The notes under the pieces were generated by a model. It made no database searches, was not told where the DNA came from, and saw only the letters and a list, made by a program, of their open reading frames with translations. From contig CAIMQW010000093.1 of the NCBI GenBank assembly GCA_903843705.1, forward strand, positions 1-64,000: DNA of 64,000 nt, in the 5' to 3' direction. Shown here piece after piece: positions 56,307-64,000 of this stretch. Position 1 is the stretch's first letter, and the number at the start of each line of letters is the position of its first letter. The stretch comes from an uncultured Holophagaceae bacterium (GTDB lineage: Bacteria; Acidobacteriota; Holophagae; Holophagales; Holophagaceae). The translations under genes were made by a program, and so were the position numbers.

Positions 56307-58250
56307 CTACTCCACCAGGGGCTCCAGGTGGTAGGGAATCGAGATGACCACCGTCTTGGGCTTCATCAGCAGGGTGCCCTTGATGCGCCAGGCGGTCTGG
56401 TTGTGCAGCACGTTGGCCCACCAGTGACCCGTCACAAACTCGGGCAGGATCACGGTGATGGTGTATTCCGGCTCGACCCGGCGCATGCGGTCAAGCTCAT
56501 CGACGATGGGCTCGACGATCTTCCGATAGGGGCTCTCGATGGACCGTAGGGGAATGCCCTCGCAGTAGTGGGGCCAGTCGGCGCGGAGCTTCTCCAGGGC
56601 GGCGCTTTCCCGGCCGTGCTCGTCCGGGAAGTCCACAGTGAGGGCTTCCACTTCTCCGTGAGCGGCGATGACCTTCGCGTAGTTGAGCGCCTGCACCACG
56701 CCCGAGTGGATGCCTGAGACCAGCACCACCACCCGGTTCCGCCGGTGGGGGAGGAACTCCGTGCGGCTGCCCGCCAGGATCGACTTCACCCGGATGTAGT
56801 GCCGGTGAATCTTCAAGAAGAGCCATACCATCAGGGGGATCAGCACCACCACCAACCAGGCGCCGTGGGCGAACTTGGTGACGGCGATGTCGATCATGAC
56901 CACGCCCGAGGCCACCATCCCAATGCCGTTGGTGATGGCCTTGGCCAGCCAGCGCGGCTCTTCCCGCTTGAGCTTGGTCCAGTGCATGACCATGCCCGCC
57001 TGGGAGATGGTGAAGCCCGTGAAGACGCCCAAGGCGTAGAGCGGCAGCAGCAGGTCTGTGTTGGCGTGGAGGACGAAGACCAGGAAGCAGCTGACGGAAG
57101 TCAGGATCAGGATGCCATTGGAGAAGACTAGGCGGTCCCCCTGGCTGGCGAACTGGCGGGGCAGGTAGTTGTCCCGGCCCATGAGCGCCGCCAGGCGCGG
57201 GAAGTCCGCGTAGGCCGTGTTTGCGGCCACCACCAGGATGGCGAAGGTGAAGCCCTGGGTGAGGTAGTACATCAGCTTGGGCAGGCCGTGGGTGACGTCG
57301 CCGTAGATCGCCTTGGCCAGCTTGGAGAGCAAGGTCTCCGGCACGACGCTGGGGTCGAGGCTGTGCTGGTAGACCACCCCCAGGCGGTTCGCTAACAGGG
57401 TGATGCCGAGGAACATGATGCCCAGCAGGATGACCATCCAGATCATGGTCTTGGAGGCGTTCCGCTCCGGCGGGTCCTTGAAGGCCTGCACACCGTTGGA
57501 GATGGCCTCCACCCCGGTCAGCGCGGTACAACCGGCGGAGTAGGCGCGCATGAAGATCCAGATCATCGCCAGGCCGCCGAAGCGCTGGGTGTGCTCCACC
57601 GCGGTCTGCACCTGCACGTGGGTGGGGCCGCCAGAGAGGAGCGTCCGCACCGTCCCGAAGCCGATCATCACCAGCATCAGGAGCACAAAGCCGTAGGTGG
57701 GCACCGCGAAGAGCGCACCGCTCTCCTTGACGCCGCGCAGGTTCGCCATGGCGATGAGGCCGATGCAGACGATGGTCAGGAAGACGTTGTGCCCGTCGAG
57801 GCTGGGTATGGCGGCAGTGATGGCGGCCACGCCCGAGGACACAGAGGCCGCCACGGTCAGGATGTAGTCAATAAGCAGGCTGGCGCCCGCCACGAGGGCC
57901 GCGATCTCGCCCAGGTTCTCCTTGGCGACGATATAGGCGCCGCCGCCGGTGGGGTAGGCCAGGATGGTCTGCCGGTAGCTGATGCCCAGGATCGCCAGGA
58001 GCCCGATGATGCCCAGGGCCACCGGCACGGACAGGCCGAAGAGTGGGTGCACCGCGGCCACGGTGGCGGCAGCCGCGATGCCGTGGAGGTTGCTGGACAG
58101 GCTGGCCATGATCTCCTGGGTGGCGTAGGCCACCGAGGAGAGGGCGTCCGAGCTGAACACGGAGAGGCCGATGACGTTGCTGACTTTATTGTGGTGGCTC
58201 TCGACGCTGGACAGCCGCCGTCCGAGAAGCATTCGTCTGACGTTGGTCAT
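56307..58250 (-). CDS. KimA-type potassium transporter (APC superfamily), copy 1
   Basis: 647 residues, same architecture and motifs as the following gene (LLGRRLSSVESHHNKVSN, SSDALSSVAYATQEIM, AYPTGGGAYIVAKENLG, NPPxR-like DPPERNASKT, C-terminal LPEFVTGHWWANVLHNQTA). First of the pair; both lie on one message. No c-di-AMP riboswitch was recognised in the 206-base leader region, only a small ORF. Confidence 0.82.
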   Translation of the reverse strand: MTNVRRMLLGRRLSSVESHHNKVSNVIGLSVFSSDALSSVAYATQEIMASLSSNLHGIAAAATVAAVHPLFGLSVPVALGIIGLLAILGISYRQTILAYPTGGGAYIVAKENLGEIAALVAGASLLIDYILTVAASVSSGVAAITAAIPSLDGHNVFLTIVCIGLIAMANLRGVKESGALFAVPTYGFVLLMLVMIGFGTVRTLLSGGPTHVQVQTAVEHTQRFGGLAMIWIFMRAYSAGCTALTGVEAISNGVQAFKDPPERNASKTMIWMVILLGIMFLGITLLANRLGVVYQHSLDPSVVPETLLSKLAKAIYGDVTHGLPKLMYYLTQGFTFAILVVAANTAYADFPRLAALMGRDNYLPRQFASQGDRLVFSNGILILTSVSCFLVFVLHANTDLLLPLYALGVFTGFTISQAGMVMHWTKLKREEPRWLAKAITNGIGMVASGVVMIDIAVTKFAHGAWLVVVLIPLMVWLFLKIHRHYIRVKSILAGSRTEFLPHRRNRVVVLVSGIHSGVVQALNYAKVIAAHGEVEALTVDFPDEHGRESAALEKLRADWPHYCEGIPLRSIESPYRKIVEPIVDELDRMRRVEPEYTITVILPEFVTGHWWANVLHNQTAWRIKGTLLMKPKTVVISIPYHLEPLVE

Positions 58251-58253
58251 GGT

Positions 58254-58391
58254 TCAGGATTCCCGGATCATGGCTGCCTTGACCAGAGGCTGGAGACGGT
58301 CACGGCAAGACCCACCGGCCTGGATGACCCGGGCGGCTCTTGAAAGAAGGGGGCGGGGCAGGCGCGACACCAGCCGGGGGAGAGCATCCAT
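58254..58391 (-). CDS. possible 45-residue leader ORF before the KimA-like pair
   Basis: An ATG at 58391 opens a 45-codon ORF (MDALPRLVSRLPRPLLSRA..., Arg/Leu-rich and amphipathic) ending 3 bases before the transporter ATG. It lacks a good Shine-Dalgarno. It could be a leader peptide coupling translation, or chance. Upstream (58400-58456) is a short CTTG-TTTT-CAAG dyad. Confidence 0.25.
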   Translation of the reverse strand: MDALPRLVSRLPRPLLSRAARVIQAGGSCRDRLQPLVKAAMIRES

Positions 58392-58456
58392 AAGCCAACC
58401 ATTATGGCCTTGAAAACAAGGAGTGGGGACAAGGGTTGACCGTCGCCACAGGCAAC

Positions 58457-59368
58457 TCAGGCACCCGCCCGGGGCGAGTGGAAGGCCACCGCCTCCACCA
58501 GGTGCTGCTGGCCGGGCGCCACGGGCCAGATCCAGCGCTGGGCCCGGAACGGTATTCTCTCGGTCTCCCCCAGCAGAGTCATGACATCCAACCCCGGGAG
58601 CGGGTCGCTGATCTCGAGCCCCTCCGCACCCTTGAGCTGCTGGGGCCAGCGGTCCTCCCAGGGACCCAGGCCCAGGGACTCCTGGGTGAACACCACGGCC
58701 CGGTCGTGCACCAGCCACAGTTCGGCCCCGCTTTCCTGCAGCACAGCCAGGAAGGCCACCGTAGCCTGGCGCGTCCAGGCGTCCAGAACCTCCGCCAGGG
58801 GGTCCATCAGGTCTGGGTCCGGGCTCCAGGGCGAGCCCCCGAAGAGCCCCTCCACCAGCCGCTCGGCGACGACTCCGAACTGGCCCATCACATTGGCGGA
58901 CAGGATGGTCCCCGGTCGCCGGGCCGCGATCCAGGCCCGCAGGACGGCGGGGTCTGGGTGCAGTGAGGGCAGCAGCCCGGCGAGCCGGAGGATCGCCTGC
59001 TCCCGGCCCCGGCGCCGGCCGGACCAGGGTTCGGCCACGCTCCGGCGCACGGCGGCCTCTAGGTCCGCCAGCCCGCCCGTGAGGTCAGAGAACACCCAGG
59101 GTGCCCAGCGCCGGTGGCGCAGGGCCGTCCAGCCGCGGCTCCAGGGATCCGCGTCCCAGCCGGTGGTGTCCGGGGGGGCCAGGGCCCAGGGCACTTCCAG
59201 CCCCGAGCCCGCGCCGAGCACCAGCACGGGGCGGGCGGGATCCGCCGCCTGGAGGCCTTCGCCCAGGAAGGCCCGGACCTGGTCCAGGTGCCCGGCCCAG
59301 GCCGAGTGGTCCCGGGTGAGGAAAGCGAGCTGCTCCTGACGCAGCAGCCGGGCGAGGGGAGTGGACAT
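58457..59368 (-). CDS. methyltransferase-like protein of unknown function
   Basis: 303 residues. VLVLGAGSGLEVPWAL (~47-62) is a class-I SAM-methyltransferase motif I. No clear substrate motif follows. SANVMGQFGVVAERLVEG and VVFTQESLGLGPWEDRWP are conserved-looking but not recognised. Divergent from lipA by 66 bases. Confidence 0.6.
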   Translation of the reverse strand: MSTPLARLLRQEQLAFLTRDHSAWAGHLDQVRAFLGEGLQAADPARPVLVLGAGSGLEVPWALAPPDTTGWDADPWSRGWTALRHRRWAPWVFSDLTGGLADLEAAVRRSVAEPWSGRRRGREQAILRLAGLLPSLHPDPAVLRAWIAARRPGTILSANVMGQFGVVAERLVEGLFGGSPWSPDPDLMDPLAEVLDAWTRQATVAFLAVLQESGAELWLVHDRAVVFTQESLGLGPWEDRWPQQLKGAEGLEISDPLPGLDVMTLLGETERIPFRAQRWIWPVAPGQQHLVEAVAFHSPRAGA

Positions 59369-59434
59369 CCCAGCATCTTACCGACCCTGTCCCTGGGGCG
59401 CGGTGTGCGCGAGACTGGAGGATCAGGAGTCCGC

Positions 59435-60361
59435 ATGCCCCGATTCTCGAAACGCGCCGGCCGGGAAGTCCTCGAGGGACATCCCCGGCTGCCGGAGTGG
59501 ATCACCAAGGAGCGGGTGAAGCTGCGTGACCTCCATGGCATGAAGAAGGACCTGCGCGACTCCCACCTGCACACGGTCTGCGAAGAGGCCCGCTGCCCCA
59601 ACCGCAGCCACTGCTTCACCCAGGGCACCGCCACGTTTCTGCTCATGGGTGGGATCTGCACCCGGGCCTGCGGGTTCTGCAGCATCCAGAGCGGGAAGCC
59701 CCTGGCGCTGGATCCCCGGGAGCCCCAGGAAACCGCCGAGCGCGTAGCCGCCCTGGCCCTGCGCTTCGCCGTGCTCACCAGCGTCAACCGCGACGACCTG
59801 CCGGATGGCGGAGCCGGGCACTTCGCGGAGACCATTCTGGCCATCCGGCGCCGCAATCCCGGAGTGGGGGTGGAGGTGCTGGTGCCGGACTTCCTGGGGG
59901 ACCAGGACGCCGTTGCCCGCGTGGTCGCATCGGGGCCGGCGGTGTTCAACCACAACGCCGAGACCGTGCCCAGCCTCTACGCGGTGGTGCGGCCCGCGGG
60001 GCGCTTCGACCGAACCCTGGGCGTCCTCGCCCACGCCAAGGCTTTGGGCTCGGCCCTCTATGGCCCCGCCTTCCGCACCAAGAGCGGGCTCATGCTGGGC
60101 CTCGGAGAGACCAAGGCAGAACTCCGCACCACCTTCGCGGCCCTGGCGGGCGCCGGCGTGGACATCCTCACCCTGGGCCAATACCTGCGCCCCACACGCC
60201 ACCAGCTGCCCGTGAAGCGCTACGTGCCGCCCGAGGAGTTCACCGCCCTGGGTGAGCTGGCCAATACCTTCGGCTTCAAGACCGTCTACGCGGGCCCCCT
60301 CGTCCGCTCCAGCTTCAACGCCCACGAAGTGGCCGAGACCAGCGGCATCAGCATCCCCTAG
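59435..60361 (+). CDS. lipA: lipoyl synthase
   Basis: 308 residues from the ATG at 59435. Radical-SAM enzyme inserting sulfur into octanoyl-protein. Auxiliary cluster CEEARCPNRSHCF and SAM cluster CTRACGFC are intact. ILTLGQYLRPTRHQLPVKRY and the C-terminal GPLVRSSFNAHE with its Ser ligand to the auxiliary cluster are present. Tail overlaps the convergent ferredoxin gene by 4 bases. No lipB in the window. Confidence 0.96.
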   Translation: MPRFSKRAGREVLEGHPRLPEWITKERVKLRDLHGMKKDLRDSHLHTVCEEARCPNRSHCFTQGTATFLLMGGICTRACGFCSIQSGKPLALDPREPQETAERVAALALRFAVLTSVNRDDLPDGGAGHFAETILAIRRRNPGVGVEVLVPDFLGDQDAVARVVASGPAVFNHNAETVPSLYAVVRPAGRFDRTLGVLAHAKALGSALYGPAFRTKSGLMLGLGETKAELRTTFAALAGAGVDILTLGQYLRPTRHQLPVKRYVPPEEFTALGELANTFGFKTVYAGPLVRSSFNAHEVAETSGISIP

Positions 60362-61005
60362 TCCCGGCGGGGCTCCACGATGATCGCGGTGGGCTCGGAG
60401 GGGCAGGAGAAGACGCAGAGGCCGCAGCCTGTGCAGGCGTCTGCGGACACCACCGGGTGCCCGATGGACGCGCCCTCGGCAGGGGCCGAGATCCAGATGG
60501 CCTCTTCGGGGTAGGGACACCGGTCCACACAGATCCGGCAGGCCCGGGGTTCCCGGTCTAGGGTGCCCCAGGTGACACAGAGCCCCGGCTTCACCCGGGC
60601 GGTGCCCATGCGCACCGCCTTGGCGCCCTCCAGCACCGTGCCGTCCGCGCGGGTGAGGCGGGGCCAGACCAGGGCCTCGTCCTCGCACTCCGCCACGCAG
60701 GGCAGGGTGGTGCAGAGGAAGCAGGGGATGCTGCGAGGATCGATGTAGGGCGTCTTGAGGGCGAGGCCCATGGTGGGCGGGGCCTTGATCACGGCATTCT
60801 CGGGACAGGCCCGGATGCACTTGTCGCAGCGGGTGCACTTGACGAGGAACTCGAACTCATCCAGGGCGCCAGGTGGCCGCAGCAGCGTGGGTCCCAGGCC
60901 AGTCACCGTGTCCTCGATGCGGTTCGCCACGAAGCCAGCAAAGAGTGTCCCCAGGGACTTGAAGAAGTCCCCCCGCTCTTGAGGTTCGTCGAGCTTCTTG
61001 GCCAT
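60358..61005 (-). CDS. 4Fe-4S ferredoxin, MauM/NapG-like, four cluster sites
   Basis: 215 residues. Four Cys groups: CTRCDKCIRACP, CFLCTTLPCVAEC, CRICVDRCPYP and CTGCGLCVFSCP. N-terminus MAKKLDEPQERGDFFKSLGTL has no twin-arginine motif, unlike exported NapG. It starts 6 bases after the Asd-like gene. An electron carrier, but the partner oxidoreductase is not seen. Confidence 0.85.
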   Translation of the reverse strand: MAKKLDEPQERGDFFKSLGTLFAGFVANRIEDTVTGLGPTLLRPPGALDEFEFLVKCTRCDKCIRACPENAVIKAPPTMGLALKTPYIDPRSIPCFLCTTLPCVAECEDEALVWPRLTRADGTVLEGAKAVRMGTARVKPGLCVTWGTLDREPRACRICVDRCPYPEEAIWISAPAEGASIGHPVVSADACTGCGLCVFSCPSEPTAIIVEPRRD

Positions 61006-61011
61006 GGCTTC

Positions 61012-61839
61012 CTACATCAGCCCCAACAGCCGCAGCGTCGGCCTCAGCACGCCCCAGAGCACCGGGTCGAAGCCCAGGGTCAGCACAGCGGCCTTGCTGT
61101 CGCTGGCGAGGTCGAAGTTGGCCAGGAGGTCGGCGCTGACCGCCACGTCCCGAGAGCTGGGGGCGGCGTCCACCCACTGCACGCCTGCCGGGGCCTCCTT
61201 CTTCGCCAGGGTGTGGCCTTCCTGGGCGCGCACCTGCAGGACCAGCAGGTCGCCATGGAAGGAAGGCACCCGGATCTCCATGAGTCGCCCCTTGCCCACG
61301 ACGGGCGAGACGGGCACCACCTCGAAGGCCTGGCGGTAGCCCAGCTTGCCGGGCTGAGGATCCTCGCCGTTCAGCACCGCCAGGGTCTGTTCCACGAGGC
61401 CATCGAGGCCACGGTCCCCCAGCCAGGCCACGGAGCGCAGGTGCGTGCCCCCAACCTCGCCGACGCCCTCCACCAGGGAGGGGATGAGGGCGAGAACCTG
61501 CTCCAGGGCAGGGCGTCCCCGCAGGCTCTTGGTGCCCTGGGGCCAGGTTCCCGCGAGCGGCGCGGCATCGATCCTGGCCTCTGGCTCGGCCCGCAGGTCC
61601 AGGATACGGCCCGGGAAACCCTCCAGGAGGGCTGGATCCGGCGTAGCGACGAGGAGCACCGCATCCAAGCCCTCGAGCAGCAGCTGGCTGGGAGCGAAGA
61701 CCACGAGGTCGCCCACCTCTTCGTCCACCGTGAGGGCCCCGACGGAGAGGGGCACCACGGAAGCCTCGCAGGCCTCCAGGGCGCTCACCAGCTCGCGACC
61801 CAGCAGGCTCTGGGCACCAATGACGGCAAGTTTCAACAT
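61012..61839 (-). CDS. semialdehyde-dehydrogenase-like protein lacking the active-site Cys
   Basis: 275 residues from the ATG at 61839. N-terminal LKLAVIGAQSLLGRELVSAL is an ASADH/ArgC-type Rossmann loop. The C-terminal half (FEVVPVSPVVGKGRLMEIRVP) resembles the dimerisation domain. No NCT/NCS motif is present. The one Cys (~26) lies in the N-terminal helix. So it is a non-catalytic paralogue (USG-1-like); a true asd is at 42288. Co-transcribed with the ferredoxin. Confidence 0.7.
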   Translation of the reverse strand: MLKLAVIGAQSLLGRELVSALEACEASVVPLSVGALTVDEEVGDLVVFAPSQLLLEGLDAVLLVATPDPALLEGFPGRILDLRAEPEARIDAAPLAGTWPQGTKSLRGRPALEQVLALIPSLVEGVGEVGGTHLRSVAWLGDRGLDGLVEQTLAVLNGEDPQPGKLGYRQAFEVVPVSPVVGKGRLMEIRVPSFHGDLLVLQVRAQEGHTLAKKEAPAGVQWVDAAPSSRDVAVSADLLANFDLASDSKAAVLTLGFDPVLWGVLRPTLRLLGLM

Positions 61840-61894
61840 GCGGGTTCCTCTCGGGTGGTGCATTCAAAGCGCGGGGGGTGTCTCCCCGCGCGGA

Positions 61895-63346
61895 TCAAAC
61901 CCGCACGGCGGCTGCGTCGGCGGGGACATGGTCCTGGAGAGCCTGGGCCACGGGTCCCGCAAGGAACTGGCGGACCTGGTCGCCGGCGCGGCCCGTGAAG
62001 CGCCGGGCATCGAGCAGGGCGGCCAGCTCGGCCTCGGTCATGGCCCAGGCGGGGTCCGCGGCCAGGAGCTGTAGCAGCTCGTTGGGACGCCCCTCGGCCT
62101 TGATGCGGCGCCCGGCTTCCAGGGCCGAGACGCGGAACCGCTCGTGCAGGTCCTGCCGGTCCCCGCCACGCTTCACCGCTTCCATGAGCAGGACCTCGGC
62201 TGCCATGAAGGGCAGCTCCTGAGCGAGCCGGGCTTCGATCATCTTCGGGTACACGACCAGACCCGACGCCACGTTGCGCAGCAGCACCAGGATCGCGTCC
62301 GCCGCCAGGAGGCCTTGGCTGATGGTGAGGCGGCGATGGGCGCTGTCATCGAGGGTGCGCTCCATCCACTGGCTCGCGCTGGTCTGGTAGCTCGAGGGCA
62401 TCAACCCCAGCACGAAGCGGGCGAGGCCGTTGATGCGCTCTGACCGCATGGGGTTGCGCTTGTAGGGCATGGCACTGGACCCGACCTGCTTGGTCTCGAA
62501 GGGCTCTTCGACTTCCTTGAGGTGCTGGAGTAGGCGCAGGTCGCAGGCAAACTTGGAAGCCGAGGCCGCGATGCCGCACAGCACCTGGCCGATGCGATCC
62601 TCCAGCTTGCGGGTGGCCGTCTGGCCTGAGACAGGAATGGCCGGGAAGCCCACCTTCGCGCAGAATCGGGCCTCGAGCGCCTCGACCTTCGCACCGTCCC
62701 CATCGAACAGCTCCAGGAAGCTGGCCTGGGTGCCCGTGGTGCCCTTCACGCCGCGCACCGGGGTGGTGCGCATGAGGTGATCCAGGTCCTCCAGGTCCAA
62801 CAGCAGGTCCTGGATCCAGAGGGTGGCGCGCTTGCCCACGGTGGTGGGCTGGGCGGGCTGGAAGTGCGTGAATCCCAGGGTCGGCTGGTCCTGCCACTGG
62901 GCGGCGAAGGTCTTCAGCTCCGCGAGCACATCCTGCAGGCGCCGCCGCAGGAGGACCAGGGCCTCGTGCACGATGAGCAGGTCCCCGTTGTCGGTCACGA
63001 AGCAGCTCGTGGCGCCGAGATGGATGATGGGCCGGGCCCCGGGCGCCTGCTCACCCCACGCGTGAATGGCGGCCATGACGTCGTGGCGCAGGGCGGCTTC
63101 GTGACTGGCAATCACATCGAGGTCCACGTCATCCTGGGTGGCGCGCAGCTCGGCGAGCTGGGCCTCGGTGACGGGCAGTCCCAGCTCCGCCTCGGCCTCG
63201 GCCAGGGCGATCCAGAGGCGCCGCCACACGCGCTGACGATAGAGCGGGGAGAGCAGCCGCACCATGGCCTTGCTGGCGTAGCGGCTGGCCAGAGGGTGCT
63301 CGAAGCGCTCCAGCTCGGGGCCCTCGTGGGGGGGAAGGAAGGACAT
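61895..63346 (-). CDS. purB: adenylosuccinate lyase
   Basis: 483 residues. Fumarase/aspartase superfamily: GATSCFVTDNGDL, TPVRGVKGTTGTQASFLELF (cut), and the signature SSAMPYKRNP. Acts twice in purine synthesis (SAICAR and adenylosuccinate cleavage). Divergent from glyA, 118 bases apart; both feed purine and one-carbon metabolism. Confidence 0.95.
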   Translation of the reverse strand: MSFLPPHEGPELERFEHPLASRYASKAMVRLLSPLYRQRVWRRLWIALAEAEAELGLPVTEAQLAELRATQDDVDLDVIASHEAALRHDVMAAIHAWGEQAPGARPIIHLGATSCFVTDNGDLLIVHEALVLLRRRLQDVLAELKTFAAQWQDQPTLGFTHFQPAQPTTVGKRATLWIQDLLLDLEDLDHLMRTTPVRGVKGTTGTQASFLELFDGDGAKVEALEARFCAKVGFPAIPVSGQTATRKLEDRIGQVLCGIAASASKFACDLRLLQHLKEVEEPFETKQVGSSAMPYKRNPMRSERINGLARFVLGLMPSSYQTSASQWMERTLDDSAHRRLTISQGLLAADAILVLLRNVASGLVVYPKMIEARLAQELPFMAAEVLLMEAVKRGGDRQDLHERFRVSALEAGRRIKAEGRPNELLQLLAADPAWAMTEAELAALLDARRFTGRAGDQVRQFLAGPVAQALQDHVPADAAAVRV

Positions 63347-63410
63347 GGGAACTCCGGCTTCCAGTGTCGCATGGCCACGGGACTGTGATCCTGCTCACGA
63401 AGAGGGCCCC

Positions 63411-63437
63411 TTGGACGCGCCCCGGCGCGGCTAGGAT
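63411..63437 (+). promoter_or_regulatory. weak candidate promoter for glyA
   Basis: TTGGAC (63411-63416) and TAGGAT (63432-63437) with a 15-base spacer, shorter than ideal. The rest of the purB-glyA gap shows nothing more convincing. Confidence 0.3.
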
Positions 63438-63464
63438 AGGGGCATCACCAATGGAGCCCCCCCC

Positions 63465-64000
63465 ATGTATGAAGTGATCCGAGCCGCTGACCCCGCCGTG
63501 TTCCAGGCCCTGGAACTGGAGGTCCAGCGCCAGCGGCACCACCTGGAGCTCATTGCTTCAGAGAATTACGCCTCCCGGGCTGTCATGCAGGCCATGGGCT
63601 CCCACTTCACCAACAAATACGCCGAGGGCTATCCGGGCAAGCGCTACTACGGCGGCTGCAGCCAGGTGGACATCATCGAGAACCTGGCCCGGGATCGGGC
63701 CCGCCACATCTTTGGGGCCGAGCACGCCAACGTCCAGCCCCACAGCGGCGCCCAGGCCAACATGGCCGTCTACCTCGCGGCGCTGAAGCCCGGCGACACC
63801 GTCATGGGGTTGGATCTGTCCCACGGCGGCCACCTCACCCACGGCCACCCCCTGAACAGCTCGGGCATCCTCTACAAGTTCGTGCCCTACCACGTGCGCC
63901 AGGAGGACGAGCGCGTGGACATGGACGAGGTCCGGGCCCTGGCCCTCCAACACCGGCCCAAGATGATCGTGGTGGGTGCCTCCGCTTACAGTCGCACCTG
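63465..64000 (+). CDS. glyA: serine hydroxymethyltransferase (5' part, runs off window)
   Basis: 178 codons visible from the ATG at 63465 (GGAG upstream). [42 protein letters not shown], and SHGGHLTHG are classic GlyA. Makes glycine and methylene-tetrahydrofolate from serine. The PLP-lysine lies outside the window. Confidence 0.96.
   Translation, partial: MYEVIRAADPAVFQALELEVQRQRHHLELIASENYASRAVMQAMGSHFTNKYAEGYPGKRYYGGCSQVDIIENLARDRARHIFGAEHANVQPHSGAQANMAVYLAALKPGDTVMGLDLSHGGHLTHGHPLNSSGILYKFVPYHVRQEDERVDMDEVRALALQHRPKMIVVGASAYSRT

Noticed and set aside
54981-56549. 522-residue + strand ORF
   Set aside because: Shadow of the KimA-like genes; His/Gln/Gly-rich.
58251-58456. c-di-AMP (ydaO) riboswitch ahead of the KimA pair
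   Set aside because: Looked for the conserved ydaO core on the minus strand; nothing matching was found.
61012-61839. second functional aspartate-semialdehyde dehydrogenase
   Set aside because: No active-site NC motif and the real asd is in the lysine operon.

Overview
The window is GC-rich, densely coded bacterial chromosome of 64 kb. Short intergenic gaps, many 1-4 nt start/stop overlaps and GTG/TTG starts are typical throughout. The mix of genes (full lysine pathway in one operon, DUF1800/DUF1501 pair, DUF5916 outer-membrane protein, MsbA, LolA, many lipoproteins and TPR proteins) points to a Gram-negative, probably an Acidobacteriota member of the Holophaga/Geothrix type. That placement is an inference from gene style and not a database result. 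I saw no tRNA or rRNA gene, CRISPR array, insertion sequence or phage gene, and no gap longer than about 300 bases.

Layout. 1-1296 (minus): a TrpC-like TIM-barrel protein that runs in one frame into a long Lys/Ala/Pro-rich, histone-H1-like tail and leaves the window. 1525-2151: upp. 2154-5389: a DUF4388/TPR protein divergent from a Ser/Thr kinase. 5389-14723 (plus): rnc, a lone HisA-like protein, a helical-repeat protein, a lipoprotein, an ECF sigma factor with a putative anti-sigma factor, a TPR protein, an MsbA-type ABC exporter and queA. 14769-24196: a small Tic20/DUF4870-like membrane protein, the CHG-motif lipoprotein/DUF1800/DUF1501 secreted set, a TauE-type permease, a degenerate PdeM-like phosphoesterase, a DUF192 protein, a DUF5916 protein and thyX. 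24292-36146: transaldolase, an aspartase with an N-terminal cyclic-nucleotide-binding-like domain, a carboxyltransferase, duplicated TPR proteins, a CPBP protease, GNAT, WalJ-like and LolA-like proteins, a zinc-ribbon/FHA protein, a large TPR membrane protein and an HD-GYP response regulator.

36213-44618 (minus) is one lysine operon, dapE-asd-lysC-dapB-dapA-dapD-aminotransferase-lysA, led by a clear lysine riboswitch. It covers aspartate to lysine except the epimerase DapF. Next come a TetR regulator with a multi-half-site operator facing two lipoproteins, thiG, a YceH protein, an Old Yellow Enzyme, a barnase-like RNase with its barstar-like inhibitor, an MFS transporter and a thermolysin-family protease with a strong terminator. 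Then come an RDD-like protein, two tandem KimA-type potassium transporter paralogues, a methyltransferase-like protein, lipA, a four-cluster ferredoxin, a cysteine-poor semialdehyde-dehydrogenase-like protein, purB and the start of glyA.

The most unusual items are the TrpC-like/H1-tail fusion (with lost catalytic lysines and an internal ribosome-binding site at the tail), the cNMP-domain/aspartase fusion, and several 'enzyme folds' with missing key residues (HisA-like, PdeM-like, Asd-like). Many + strand ORFs in the supplied track are antisense shadows of these genes and are omitted.
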